Below are positions 8,230 through 17,537 of a stretch of 32,629 bases of DNA, one piece after another. Numbering within the stretch: the stretch's first letter is position 1; each line of letters starts with the position of its first letter. The stretch lies in contig CALFNG010000350.1 of assembly GCA_937902985.1 (NCBI GenBank), positions 1 to 32,629 on the forward strand, in the 5' to 3' direction. The stretch is from an uncultured Myxococcales bacterium (GTDB lineage Bacteria; Myxococcota_A; Polyangia; Polyangiales; Polyangiaceae). The position numbers were made by a program, and so were the translations under genes. Under the pieces are notes generated by a model that ran no database searches, was not told the origin of the DNA, and was given only the letters and a program-made list of their open reading frames with translations.

Positions 8230-11200
8230 ATGCGTTCGAGGGTCTCTGGCTTCGCTTGCTCTCGCGCATCCGCGCGCATGCGCCGTCGATGGAGCCCGGG
8301 GAGGGCCCTCGGGCTCGCGGCGCTGGCGTGCCTCGTCTTCGCCGTCGCGGCGGGCTGCGCGCAGCAGCGCGACCCGATCAACCGCGTGCAGGCGCTGGCG
8401 CTGTCGAAGCACTTCTTCGTGGGCCCGAACCTGAGCGACACCGCCGACGACCCCGAATTCTACATGGGCAACCGGATCATCGACGAGCCCTACGGCATCG
8501 GCCTCAACGGCTGGCTCGAACAGTCGCTCGGCTCGCTCAACCGGATCAAGTGGGAGATCCAGGAGAACGTGCTCATCGCGCGCCTCACTTACGAGCGCAT
8601 CCAGAACAGCGATCACCACGGCTCGCAGACCACGAACGACGGCCAGGTGGTCGCCGAGTTCAACATCACCAGCCAGTTCGACATCGTGCGCGACTACAAC
8701 CCGCAGACCGGCGAACAGCTGAACCTCATCGTCGAGAACACGACCGACCGGCCCTGGTACGAGCGCGAGTACTTTCGCGTCGACTGGTCGAAGAACCTCG
8801 TGACCGACGCCTACGACTTCGACCTCTTCGCGCAAGGGGCCGGGCTCGGGGGCATCACCTACGACCCGCTCTCGTACACCTACGAAGACCCGAGCGACCC
8901 GAACGCGCCCGTCTACAGCGAGGCCGACGGCTACCTCGACGTCACGACGAAGGTCTTCGCGACGCCGCAGACGATCATGACGCCCTTCGGCAACTTCCCG
9001 CTCTGCATCTTCTACGAATACCAGGGGGATCCCTCGACGACGTGCAACCCCGCCGAGGTCACCGTTCGGCTCGCGTTCAAGAAGATCGTCGACGACGACT
9101 TCGAGCCCGAAGACTGGAACGGGAACAAGATGGACGCGTTCGGTTATTTCACGGCCGATCGCTACGGCTACGACAGGAACTACGGCATCGTCGACCAAGC
9201 CTGGCACCGCTTCGCCACCAAGTACAACATCTGGCAGAAGAGCCACGTCGACGGCACGCAGTGCGCGGTCGACGCCTGGCGCGACGCGCAGGGGAACGTG
9301 CAGAACTACCGGGTCGACGGCGCGGGCAACTACGCCGTAGACGCTCACGGCCTGCCCATTCCCGATCCCGCGGGGCAGCCTTACACCAAGAGCGCGCCGG
9401 GGCAGGACGTCCACCGCGACGCCGACAAGGACGGCACCGAAGACGAGTGCCAGTTCACCGACGCCGCCGGCAACGTGGTCAACCCGGGGTCGCGCTGCGA
9501 CGAGTTCAAGAACAAGTGCGACATTCCGCTCTACGACCGGACCACGAAGACGACGCCGCTCTACTTCGGGCCCAAGTCGGCGCCGGATCTCTTCGACACC
9601 ACCGCGCAGGCGCTCAACCAGTGGAACCTCGCGATCAAGCGCGCCGTCCAGCTGGGCAAGCAAGTCGAGGCGAACCGCGTCAACATCGAAGTCGGTCCAG
9701 CCGCCTTCTTGACCACCGAACAGGACCTGATCAAAGACCAGCAGGGCGCAAAGAGCGTCCCGGACCTCCTGGTCCTCTGCCACAACCCCGTCGTCGCGGG
9801 CGACAGCCCGGCGTGCGGGGCACCTGGCCTCGCCGTTCGGCTGGGTGACCTCCGCTACAGCGTCGTGAACATCATCCCCGGCGCGCAGGAGCCATCGCCC
9901 TGGGGCATCATGACCGATTTCGACGATCCGCTCACCGGCGAGAAGATCCAGGCGAGCATCAACGAGTGGGAGTGGGCTCTCGACTACGCCTCGCAGAACA
10001 CCGAAGATCTCCTCCGCTGGATCAACGGCGAGATCGACAACTCGCAGATCGCGAACGGCCAGTACATGCAGCAGTGGCTGCAAGCGAGCAAGCTCGGGAG
10101 CGCGCAGTACACGCCCGCGGTGCTCTCGACCAAGGAGATCCAGTCGAGGCTCGCGTCGATCGATCGCTCGTCGGCGAAGCTGAACGGGCTCTCGGCGGGC
10201 TCGACGTTGCCGACGTGGGTCACCCGGCAGACCGCCGCGCAGAATCTGTCGGCGTCGCTCGGGCCCGCCCTCGACGCCAATTTCCAGGCGTCGACGCAGG
10301 CGACGCTGGGCTCGAAGTGGGAAGCGCAGCTCGTCACGCCGAACGTCCTCCAGATGGCGGGCATGAACCCGCAGCAGCCGTTCGCCGGGGATCCCACCAC
10401 CCTCGGCCTCGCGTCCCCGCTACGAGGCCTCGACCCGCGGCTCATGAAGTGGAGCCGCGGCGTCAAGACCTCGGCGCAGATCTACAAGGACATGTGCGTC
10501 CTGAACGATCTGCCCGAGCCCGACGCGCTCGTCGGGCTGGCGCGTCAGGCGGCCAAGCTCTTCCCGCTTCCCAAGACGTCGGACCCGAACTACCCGGCGG
10601 AGCTGTTCCAGCGCGACCAGGCGCTCCACGAGTGGATTCGCCAGCAGTATCACCTGTCGGTCATCGCCCACGAGATGGGGCACTCGATGGGGCTGCGACA
10701 CAACTTCACAGGCAGCTACGACGCGCTCAACTACCACACCGAGTACTGGCAGCTCCGCACGCGAAACGGGGCCGAGCGCTACTGCGGCTACCCGGCCGCG
10801 CAGGTCGACGCGACCACGTCGCACACCAACGGAGCCGACTGCGTCGGGCCGCGCTGGGTCGATCCCGTCACCGACCAGGAGACCGACGGCGCGATCTGGA
10901 AGTGGGGCTCGACGACCGTCATGGACTACCCCGGCGATCCCACGCAAGACACGAACGACATCGGCCCTTACGACAAGGCCGCGATGCGCTTCGGATACGC
11001 GAACATCGTCGACGTCGAAAAGAACATGAAATACGCGGCCCAGTCCGACGGGAGCACCGCGGGCTCGGGCGCCGACTACCTTCGCGTCCTCGACGGCTTC
11101 GGCGGGATCCTCGGCCGCCAGGTCGGCGGTCACCACTACAGCATGTACAACGATCTCTACGGTGTTCTCGGGAGCTGCACGGCGCGCCCGGGGTGGACGG

Positions 11201-12762
11201 GCGATCCGAACGATCCGCTCGCCATGCAGTGCAGCGGGCCGAACCTCGCCTACGCGGCCGAGCGCGACATGCGCACGGTCAACCAGTTCAACGCCGCGAT
11301 CGCCCAGGCCAGCGCGCAGACGGTCGCCAACTTCGCGGTCGATCCGCAGAACCGGGTGCGTCACCCGTACATGTTCGGGAGCGACGAGTTCGCCGACACC
11401 GGCAACGTCCCGGCCTTTCGCTTCGATGCCGGCGCCGACTCGTACGAGCAGATGCAGTTTCTCATCTCCACCTACGAGAACCGGTACATCTTCAACAATT
11501 TCCGGCGCAATAGCGTGCTCTTCAAGACGGAGAACGTGGTCGAGCGCGTTCGCGAGCGCTATTGGGACAAGATCCAGGGCATCAGCAAGAGCCTCGCGCT
11601 CGGCATCGAGCTCGAGACGCGACCCGGCGTGGATCCGACCAACGACCCTGGGGACCTCATGCCCATGGCGCTCGGCTCCGCCGATGCGTTCGCGATGTTC
11701 GCGCGCGCGCTCACGAGGCCCGGGCCGGGAACGTACATCGTGACGCCCCCGTCCACCGGCGGCGCTCCGAACCCGTGGGGTCGCATCTGGACGCTCGGCG
11801 ACCCCGCCTCGCCGAACTCGCCGCCGGCGAGCCTCATCAACGTGGCGCTGGGGAGCGGGCAAGGCCGCTACAGCTTCAACGACTACGACTACTCGCGGGG
11901 GTACTGGTGGTCCCAATACCAGACCCAGGTCGGGAGCTATTACGAGAAGCTCGACGCCTTCGAGTACCTCTTGCAGGCGTACAACGACTTCGTCTCGAAC
12001 TCGCCCGAGGACTACATCGACGGGCGCTACAAGAACCTCAACTACGCGTCGCTCTACCCGGAGCAGGTCAGGCGCCTGCTCTCGAACGCGATGGTCGCCC
12101 AGAGCCCGGTCGGCGTTCTCGACCTGGGAACCACGGCGCAGATCTTCACCGTCGCTCCCTACGCCATGCCGGGCACCGCGAGCCTGGGGAACGCCAACCC
12201 GCTGACCGACGTGCAGTACCTGCCCTGGGACAAGTTCGACCCCGCGGATCCGGCGACGACGTCGCTCGCGTACCCGCCGGGCGCCGTCCTCCTCGATCCG
12301 CAGCTCGGCTGGGAGGAGCAGTACTGGGGGCTCGTGCTCCAGTTCTTTTACGGGCGCACCACGCTCTCGATGGACCTCATCGATCAGCTCCGTATCTTCT
12401 CGCCCGGCGATTCGGCGACGCTCTCCATCGATCCGGCGCAAGAGGTCGCGTACCGGGACCCGTCGACGGGCATCGAGTACGTGGCGAAGAACTACGGCAC
12501 GGAGACGATCAACGGCATCACCACGGCCAAGTCGGTCGGCTCGCGCATGATCCAGTACGCGAACTCGCTCGCGCAGAAGGCGTACACGGTGGCGAGCGTC
12601 GCCCCGAACGGCGAGCTCGTATACACCGCCGACGCCGCGGGTAACCCGGTCCCGATCGCGGGCCAGGCGGCGCAAGACACCGCGACCATGCTCAAGAGCT
12701 TCACCACGAACATCGACGTCGTCCGCCAGCTGACTCTGTTCTACGGCTACGGCCCTCTCTGA
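8230..12762 (+). CDS. Large zinc-dependent metalloprotease lipoprotein (metzincin type)
   Basis: A 1510-residue protein. The ATG at 8230 is preceded by GAGGAG at good spacing; ATG 8278 would also give a standard lipoprotein signal. The signal ends AVAAGC with the candidate lipidated cysteine at 43. The N-terminal 550 residues are strand-rich with NxD-like segments (WEIQENVLIARLTYERIQ). A zinc site HEMGHSMGLRHN (H814, E815, H818, H824) matches HExxHxxGxxH, and a Met-turn candidate VMDYPGD has its methionine at 898; both are metzincin hallmarks. The HNFTGSYD continuation resembles DUF5117/DUF4953 proteases. A calcium-site-like DADKDGTEDE segment lies near residue 400. About 600 further residues follow the Met-turn. 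It is likely outer-membrane anchored and acts on extracellular or periplasmic protein. The stop codon TGA is part of the palindrome at 12758-12884. Confidence 0.9.
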   Translation: MRSRVSGFACSRASARMRRRWSPGRALGLAALACLVFAVAAGCAQQRDPINRVQALALSKHFFVGPNLSDTADDPEFYMGNRIIDEPYGIGLNGWLEQSLGSLNRIKWEIQENVLIARLTYERIQNSDHHGSQTTNDGQVVAEFNITSQFDIVRDYNPQTGEQLNLIVENTTDRPWYEREYFRVDWSKNLVTDAYDFDLFAQGAGLGGITYDPLSYTYEDPSDPNAPVYSEADGYLDVTTKVFATPQTIMTPFGNFPLCIFYEYQGDPSTTCNPAEVTVRLAFKKIVDDDFEPEDWNGNKMDAFGYFTADRYGYDRNYGIVDQAWHRFATKYNIWQKSHVDGTQCAVDAWRDAQGNVQNYRVDGAGNYAVDAHGLPIPDPAGQPYTKSAPGQDVHRDADKDGTEDECQFTDAAGNVVNPGSRCDEFKNKCDIPLYDRTTKTTPLYFGPKSAPDLFDTTAQALNQWNLAIKRAVQLGKQVEANRVNIEVGPAAFLTTEQDLIKDQQGAKSVPDLLVLCHNPVVAGDSPACGAPGLAVRLGDLRYSVVNIIPGAQEPSPWGIMTDFDDPLTGEKIQASINEWEWALDYASQNTEDLLRWINGEIDNSQIANGQYMQQWLQASKLGSAQYTPAVLSTKEIQSRLASIDRSSAKLNGLSAGSTLPTWVTRQTAAQNLSASLGPALDANFQASTQATLGSKWEAQLVTPNVLQMAGMNPQQPFAGDPTTLGLASPLRGLDPRLMKWSRGVKTSAQIYKDMCVLNDLPEPDALVGLARQAAKLFPLPKTSDPNYPAELFQRDQALHEWIRQQYHLSVIAHEMGHSMGLRHNFTGSYDALNYHTEYWQLRTRNGAERYCGYPAAQVDATTSHTNGADCVGPRWVDPVTDQETDGAIWKWGSTTVMDYPGDPTQDTNDIGPYDKAAMRFGYANIVDVEKNMKYAAQSDGSTAGSGADYLRVLDGFGGILGRQVGGHHYSMYNDLYGVLGSCTARPGWTGDPNDPLAMQCSGPNLAYAAERDMRTVNQFNAAIAQASAQTVANFAVDPQNRVRHPYMFGSDEFADTGNVPAFRFDAGADSYEQMQFLISTYENRYIFNNFRRNSVLFKTENVVERVRERYWDKIQGISKSLALGIELETRPGVDPTNDPGDLMPMALGSADAFAMFARALTRPGPGTYIVTPPSTGGAPNPWGRIWTLGDPASPNSPPASLINVALGSGQGRYSFNDYDYSRGYWWSQYQTQVGSYYEKLDAFEYLLQAYNDFVSNSPEDYIDGRYKNLNYASLYPEQVRRLLSNAMVAQSPVGVLDLGTTAQIFTVAPYAMPGTASLGNANPLTDVQYLPWDKFDPADPATTSLAYPPGAVLLDPQLGWEEQYWGLVLQFFYGRTTLSMDLIDQLRIFSPGDSATLSIDPAQEVAYRDPSTGIEYVAKNYGTETINGITTAKSVGSRMIQYANSLAQKAYTVASVAPNGELVYTADAAGNPVPIAGQAAQDTATMLKSFTTNIDVVRQLTLFYGYGPL

Positions 12763-12884
12763 GGGCGTTTCGTCTAAGTCGTTCGGGCCCGTCTCGACGC
12801 TCGCCGTGCTCGGCGTACGGACGTACGCCTGCGCGCGGCGCCCGCCGATCCGGTCCCGATCGACTTAGACGAAACGCCCTCAGA
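12758..12884. repeat. 127-bp long palindrome (REP/MITE-like inverted repeat)
   Basis: Positions 12758-12781 and 12861-12884 are perfect 24-bp inverted copies. Inside them the arms continue as an imperfect palindrome of about 20 positions. The centre is GGCGTAC-GGAC-GTACGCC, a perfect 7-bp stem with a four-base loop, so nearly the whole element can fold into one long hairpin. It lies between the convergent metzincin and FHA genes, and its first bases supply the metzincin stop codon. There is no reading frame of note inside and no obvious target-site duplication. It could be a non-autonomous mobile element, a REP-type repeat, or a bidirectional terminator. Confidence 0.88.
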
Positions 12885-12938
12885 CTTACGCCCGCAACGA
12901 ACAAGAAAACCTCTCTCTCGAGAGCGAGCGAGAACGAG

Positions 12939-13901
12939 TTACTCGACGCGGAGGTAGGTCGTCTTGATCAGCTTGAGGAGGATCTCGGCGGTCTCGAGGT
13001 CGGTCGCCAGGCTCTTGTTGAGGACCGTCTCGAAGGCGCCGTAGTTGTGCGCGAGCTGCAGGACGTCGAGCTCTTCGGGCTTGAGGTCTCGAAGCGGCGG
13101 GATGAGCGGCGCGCTCACCGCGATGCGCGCGGCGAGGTCGGGCAGGTCGTGTCGGATGCGGTTGAACTCGTCGAGTTGCCGCATGCCCTCCATCAGGATT
13201 TCCTGGACGCCCGCGTTCATCTCGGTCGGGAACTCGCGCTCCTCGGGCGGCTCGAGATCGAAGAGCCCCTTCTGCCAGGTGAGCATCCGGTAAAGGCCCT
13301 TGAGGGGCTGCACGTCGTCGAGGTCGTTGATGATCGCGTACGCGATCGCGCCCTTCTTCAGGTAGATGCGGCCGACGTCGTCTTCCGTGCGAATGACGAG
13401 GACGCCGCTCTTCTTCGACGTGCCGAAGAGCTGCAAGAGATCGGGCAGAGGCACCTCTTCGATGCTGCCGCTCATCGTGCGCTGCTGGCTGTTGCGCCGG
13501 GCGTGCGCCACGTTCTCGAGCTCGCGCTTGGCGTCCATGCCCTCGCGCGGCCCGTCGCCGGCGATGACCTTGAGGATGCTCGTGCCAATGAGGACGCGAT
13601 CGCCCTCCTTCAGCCGTGCCCGCTTGATCTTTTCGCCGTTAACGAACGTACCGTTCGTCGAGCCGAGGTCCTCGATCCAGATCTGGTCGGCCTGCATCGC
13701 GATGCGCGCGTGCTTGCGCGAGACCATGTCTTCGACGAGCACCATGTCGAGGTCGCTGGAGCGGCCGACGATGATCTGCTTGTCGGTGGCGATGGGAAAC
13801 TCGCCGCCCTGATACTTGCCGCTGATGAAGCGCAAGACGTACGAGCGCCCATCGGTACGCGGAGCGATTGGCGTGGGCGCCTTGGGTGACGGGTCTTGCA
13901 T
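12939..13901 (-). CDS. FHA domain plus DUF4388 (PATAN-like) regulatory protein
   Basis: A 320-residue soluble protein from ATG 13901; GTG 13931 is an alternative start. The N-terminal FHA domain shows IIVGRSSDLDMVL, SRKHARI and LGSTNGTFVNG, the residues that bind phosphothreonine. After a linker, a DUF4388 domain begins at SGSIEEVPLPDLLQLFGTSKKSGVL and includes RIYLKKGAIAYAII, followed by a helical C-terminus. In myxobacteria such proteins are thought to read Ser/Thr kinase output and feed into motility or gene regulation, though that is inference for this one. It is transcribed towards the metzincin gene, with the palindrome between, and is divergent from kdd across 243 bp that holds its probable promoter at 14099-14128. 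Confidence 0.9.
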   Translation of the reverse strand: MQDPSPKAPTPIAPRTDGRSYVLRFISGKYQGGEFPIATDKQIIVGRSSDLDMVLVEDMVSRKHARIAMQADQIWIEDLGSTNGTFVNGEKIKRARLKEGDRVLIGTSILKVIAGDGPREGMDAKRELENVAHARRNSQQRTMSGSIEEVPLPDLLQLFGTSKKSGVLVIRTEDDVGRIYLKKGAIAYAIINDLDDVQPLKGLYRMLTWQKGLFDLEPPEEREFPTEMNAGVQEILMEGMRQLDEFNRIRHDLPDLAARIAVSAPLIPPLRDLKPEELDVLQLAHNYGAFETVLNKSLATDLETAEILLKLIKTTYLRVE

Positions 13902-14098
13902 CTCTCGTCCGACAGAAGCGTCGCGTGTCACGGGCTGATAGGGGCGATCGAGGGGAGCCGGGCGCGGTCTACGTGGTCTAGGGGAAGCGCCCGGGGAAAC
14001 GAAGGAAAGGAAAAGGCCGTCGCGAGAGCCTATGACACAAACCCGCGGCGTGCCTCACGAGCATCCTGCGGCTACAGCGCTGAAATCCGAGCAGAAAA

Positions 14099-14128
14099 AG
14101 GTTAATGGTTGCGAAGCTGAACGGTCAA
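14099..14128 (-). promoter_or_regulatory. Probable sigma-70 type promoter for the FHA gene
   Basis: On the minus strand TTGACC (14123-14128) is followed after 18 bp by TAACCT (14099-14104). This would start transcription near 14092 and leave an untranslated leader of about 190 bases. Confidence 0.4.
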
Positions 14129-14144
14129 GTCGAGGTTCCAGCCG

Positions 14145-15236
14145 ATGAGCCCGCGAGCGCTGCCTCCCGAACGGGTCGTTGTTTCCGAGGGCGACGCCTT
14201 CGGGGCGCACCGGAGCGTCGTGCCAGCGGGGGCCCTTCCCCAGCAAGCGTGGCGACTCGATAACGATTTCACCCGCCTCTTCCAGGGAGAAACGCTCGTC
14301 TCCGTCGAGACCCTCAACATCGACGCCGCCAGTTTTGCTCAGGTGGAACAGGCTTCGGTCGAGTCCGGTGCCTCGGGCGACGACGTCGATCGCGAAGTTG
14401 CACACATCGTCTTACGAACCGTAGCCGATCGCGGCAAGCAGCATAATCCGGTCACCGGTTCCGGGGGCATGTTGCTCGGGAGCGTCGTTCAGGTGGGGGC
14501 GGGCCGGCGCGACGGGCTTCGCCGAGGGGACCGGATCGCGACGCTCGTGTCTCTTTCGTTGACCCCCCTGCGCGTCGACGCGGTCCGCGCGGTACGAAGA
14601 ACGAGCGCGCAGATCGACGTCGAAGGCGAAGCCATCGTCTTCGAGAGCGGCGCGTGCGCCGTGTTGCCCGCCGATCTGCCGGAGCGCGTGGCGCTCGCGG
14701 CGCTCGACGTCGCGGGGGCCGCGCCCCAGGTCGCGCGCCTGGTGAACGAGGGCGGCGTCGTGGTCGTTCTCGGCGCCGGCGGCAAGAGTGGCCTCCTCTG
14801 CGTCGCCGAAGCTCGGAGGCGCGGCGGCCCGCGCGCGTGCGTCGTTGGGATCGAGGCGAACGAAGTCGCCGCGGCCGACTTGCGCGCGCTGGGGCTCTGC
14901 GATGCCGTCGTCGCCGCCGACGCGCGCGACGCGCTCGCCGTGCGCCGCGCGGTGCTCGACGCCACCGGGGGCCGCGAGGCCGACGTGACCTTCTCGTGCG
15001 TCAGCGTCGCCGACGCAGAGATGGCCGCCGTGCTCTCCACGCGCGACCGGGGCGTCGTTTACTTCTTCGCGATGTCGACCAGCTTCACCCGCGCCGCCCT
15101 GGGCGCCGAGGGCGTGGGCAAAGACGTCGACCTCTTCATAGGCAACGGCTTCGCCCACGGCCACGCCGACCACACCCTCGCGATGCTCCGCGACATGCCC
15201 GCCCTCCGCGCCCTCTTCGAACGCCGCTACGCCTAG
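14145..15236 (+). CDS. kdd: L-erythro-3,5-diaminohexanoate dehydrogenase (Kdd-like)
   Basis: A 363-residue NAD-dependent dehydrogenase. The family enzyme oxidises L-erythro-3,5-diaminohexanoate to 5-amino-3-oxohexanoate in the lysine fermentation pathway. I recognise the family from the conserved N-terminal half: AHRSVVPAGALPQ, LNIDAASF at 57-64, and the block GKQHNPVTGSGGML at about 97-110. The Rossmann motif VVVLGAGGKSG ends at 216. C-terminal blocks such as VYFFAMSTSFTRAALGAEG and GNGFAHGHADH complete the fold. The ATG at 14145 has AGG about nine bases upstream. No lysine aminomutase, Kce or Kal gene lies nearby, so the substrate could differ in this organism. A strong hairpin follows at 15251-15313. 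Confidence 0.85.
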   Translation: MSPRALPPERVVVSEGDAFGAHRSVVPAGALPQQAWRLDNDFTRLFQGETLVSVETLNIDAASFAQVEQASVESGASGDDVDREVAHIVLRTVADRGKQHNPVTGSGGMLLGSVVQVGAGRRDGLRRGDRIATLVSLSLTPLRVDAVRAVRRTSAQIDVEGEAIVFESGACAVLPADLPERVALAALDVAGAAPQVARLVNEGGVVVVLGAGGKSGLLCVAEARRRGGPRACVVGIEANEVAAADLRALGLCDAVVAADARDALAVRRAVLDATGGREADVTFSCVSVADAEMAAVLSTRDRGVVYFFAMSTSFTRAALGAEGVGKDVDLFIGNGFAHGHADHTLAMLRDMPALRALFERRYA

Positions 15237-15250
15237 CCACCCGTCCGGGA

Positions 15251-15313
15251 GAGAGAGAATGAACAGGAAGGCGGGGAAACGGCCGCCTTCCCGTCTTCCT
15301 GTTCATTTCTCTC
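15251..15313. terminator. Bidirectional hairpin between kdd and histidine kinase
   Basis: The arms contain AATGAACAGGAAG and its reverse complement CTTCCTGTTCATT, extended outward by GAGAGA/TCTCTC and inward by further imperfect pairing around CGGCCG. It lies in the 82-bp gap between two convergent genes, so it can serve both. Confidence 0.7.
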
Positions 15314-15318
15314 CTCTC

Positions 15319-17487
15319 CTACGGACGTGAGGAGAGGATGGCTTCGGTGGGGACGGGGGTGACGATGGAGTCGCCGGCGGAGGGCAGCACGATGGTGAAC
15401 GTCGTGCCGGCGCCGGGCTGGGAGTGGACTTCGATCATGCCGCCGGCGTTTCGCACGATGCTCTGGCTGATCGCGAGGCCCAGGCCGGTGCCCTGACTCT
15501 TGGTGGTGAAGAACGGGATGAAGAGGTTACGGAGCACCTTGGGCGCGATGCCGGGGCCGGTGTCCCGCACCCCGACCTCGACGAGCTCCGCGGGCTTCGC
15601 CCAGCCCGCGCCGGCACCGACGGGAGGCCCGTCTTCGTCGGAGAGCGACCGGCGCGCCGCCGGGGCGCCGTCGAACGAGGGCATTCGCGCGCGGGGTGAG
15701 CGACGGACCGCGGTCGACACGGTGATCTTGCCGCGCCCGTCCATCGCCTGGATCGCGTTCTGCATCAGGTTCATCAAGACCTGCCTGAACTTCTCCGGGT
15801 CGATCCTCGTTCGCGGGATCGGCTCGCTCAGCGCGAGCTGGACGTCGATGGCCCCGTCGGTGATCTGGCTCGAGAGGATCTGCACCGTGCGGCGGACGGC
15901 GGCGTTCATGTCGACCGGGATCGGGTTGCCCGCGTGCGGGCGCGCATAGTCGAGGAAGCTCCCGACCACGCGGTCGAGTCGGTTCACTTCTTCGAGGATG
16001 ATCCCGACGAACTCGCGCGCGGCCGGGTCGTCGGGCGGCGACGAGCCGACCTCTTCGAGGAGCTGCGCCGCGCCCTTGATGGCGCCGAGCGGATTCTTCA
16101 CCTCGTGCGCGAGGCCCGCCGCCATCGAGCCCAGTGCGGCGAGGCGGTCGCGCTCCTTCATGCGCGAGTAGAGCCGGCTGTTGGCGACGACGACGGCGAT
16201 CTGCGACGCGACGGTCTCGAGGAGCGCGATCTCTTCGGGCGTGAACGCGTCGCGCACGCGGTCGTCGGACACGAAGATGAGGCCGACGGTCCCCTCGTGC
16301 TCTCCGCGTACGGCGAGGACGACGGAGCTCTGGAGCGTTCCGAGGCCCTCGGCCGCGGCGCGAACGGTGCGGTCCGATTCGTTGGCCTCGCGCGCCAGCT
16401 CTTCGAGCGAGACCGAGGGCTCCCGATCGAGCCGCTCGAGCAGGGGTCTCGTGCTCAGACTCTCGACCCGCTTGGGGACCGCCGTGCCGATCGACCCGAG
16501 GAGGTCGAACCCGTCGCCGTCTTGATCGCGCAGGTAGAGCGCCGCCGTCGTCACCCGCCGGGAGCGCTCGAGGCCGGTCATCAGCGTGCTGACCATCTCG
16601 TCGACCTCGAGCACGTGCGCGAGCACCTTGCGGAGCTCGGCCACGCTCGTCTCGAGGTCGTACCGCTCGCGGAAGAAGAACTGGTGAATCCGCCGCTCCG
16701 CCTCGGTCTGCAGCGGCTCGAAGAGCACCAGGAACACGATCGCGGCGAGCACGGCGTTCAGGTACATCGTCTCGAAGCCGCCGATGACCATGACGAACAG
16801 GTAGAAGATCGCGGCCAGCGAGAAGGCGAGCCCCGTCGAGACCAGCAGGCGGCCCGCGAGCTCGTAGATATCGGCCAGGCGCGCGCGCGTCACCGACTCG
16901 GCGAGCACGAAGAGAAAGACGATCGCGAGCACCGCGCCGATCGGCGGCAGATGCACGCCGAGATAGGAGAGAAAGTCGGCGAGCGAGAACGTGGTCGCGG
17001 CGGCGCCGACGACGACGAGGAACCGCACGCGATCGCGCACGGCCCGCGACGGGTTGCGCTGCCCTTGCCGCGCCAGCGTGATGAGGGCCGCGGCGAGCAG
17101 CCCGAAGACGTAGGTGTAGACGGTGCCGAGCGCGAAGGCGCGGTCGTGATAGGGCGAGACCGTCACGACGAGCACGGGTACGGAGACGATCGCGGCGAAG
17201 CGAGCGAGCGGGGTCGAGCGCGCTCCGGCCTCGCGCGGAACGACGTTCTGAAACAAGTGGATCGCGAACTGCGGCAGGAGCACCGTCAGGACGCCGGTGA
17301 CCCGCTCCCAGAGGTCGGGCCGGAAGAATCCGGAGAACGACTGGCTCGCGTACCAGAGCGCGATGTCGGCCGCGAAGGCCGCGAAGAGCCAGTGCACGGC
17401 GCGCCGCCCACGCAAGAGAACGCTGAGCGCGATGGCCAGCGCGAGCACGGCGCAGAAAAGAATGGTCTTCGGGCGCAGGTCCTCCAT
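15319..17487 (-). CDS. Membrane sensor histidine kinase with GAF domain
   Basis: A 722-residue hybrid of sensor and kinase. Residues 1-265 hold about seven to eight hydrophobic segments, forming a membrane sensor module. A GAF-like domain spans roughly 290-440 and ends [15 protein letters not shown]. The dimerisation domain has the phosphoacceptor H461 in [17 protein letters not shown]. The ATPase domain has the N box with N577, DTGPGI at 642-647, FIPFFTTK and GTGLGLA from 666. An unusual Pro/Ala/Ser-rich insertion of about 40 residues (about 594-632) lies between the N box and DTGPGI. The layout resembles NtrB/PrsK-like kinases, which usually act with NtrC-type regulators, but no response regulator is adjacent. 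A -10-like TAGACT at 17502-17507 suggests a very short leader. Confidence 0.93.
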   Translation of the reverse strand: MEDLRPKTILFCAVLALAIALSVLLRGRRAVHWLFAAFAADIALWYASQSFSGFFRPDLWERVTGVLTVLLPQFAIHLFQNVVPREAGARSTPLARFAAIVSVPVLVVTVSPYHDRAFALGTVYTYVFGLLAAALITLARQGQRNPSRAVRDRVRFLVVVGAAATTFSLADFLSYLGVHLPPIGAVLAIVFLFVLAESVTRARLADIYELAGRLLVSTGLAFSLAAIFYLFVMVIGGFETMYLNAVLAAIVFLVLFEPLQTEAERRIHQFFFRERYDLETSVAELRKVLAHVLEVDEMVSTLMTGLERSRRVTTAALYLRDQDGDGFDLLGSIGTAVPKRVESLSTRPLLERLDREPSVSLEELAREANESDRTVRAAAEGLGTLQSSVVLAVRGEHEGTVGLIFVSDDRVRDAFTPEEIALLETVASQIAVVVANSRLYSRMKERDRLAALGSMAAGLAHEVKNPLGAIKGAAQLLEEVGSSPPDDPAAREFVGIILEEVNRLDRVVGSFLDYARPHAGNPIPVDMNAAVRRTVQILSSQITDGAIDVQLALSEPIPRTRIDPEKFRQVLMNLMQNAIQAMDGRGKITVSTAVRRSPRARMPSFDGAPAARRSLSDEDGPPVGAGAGWAKPAELVEVGVRDTGPGIAPKVLRNLFIPFFTTKSQGTGLGLAISQSIVRNAGGMIEVHSQPGAGTTFTIVLPSAGDSIVTPVPTEAILSSRP

Positions 17488-17537
17488 GGGGTCCGCGGCG
17501 GAGTCTAGCCCGTCGTCGCGATCAGGCGGCGAGTTCG

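Noticed and set aside
6704-8269. Upstream extension of the Cys-rich protein's open frame on the minus strand
   Set aside because: It is antisense to hisD, which has all catalytic residues; the extension is a GC-rich shadow frame.
10420-12675. 751-codon open frame antisense to the metzincin gene
   Set aside because: Its composition is Arg/Val/Glu-rich without domains, as expected for the antisense of a high-GC gene.
12758-12884. Insertion sequence with transposase
   Set aside because: At 127 bp it is too short for a transposase gene, and no target duplication was seen; it is kept as a repeat only.
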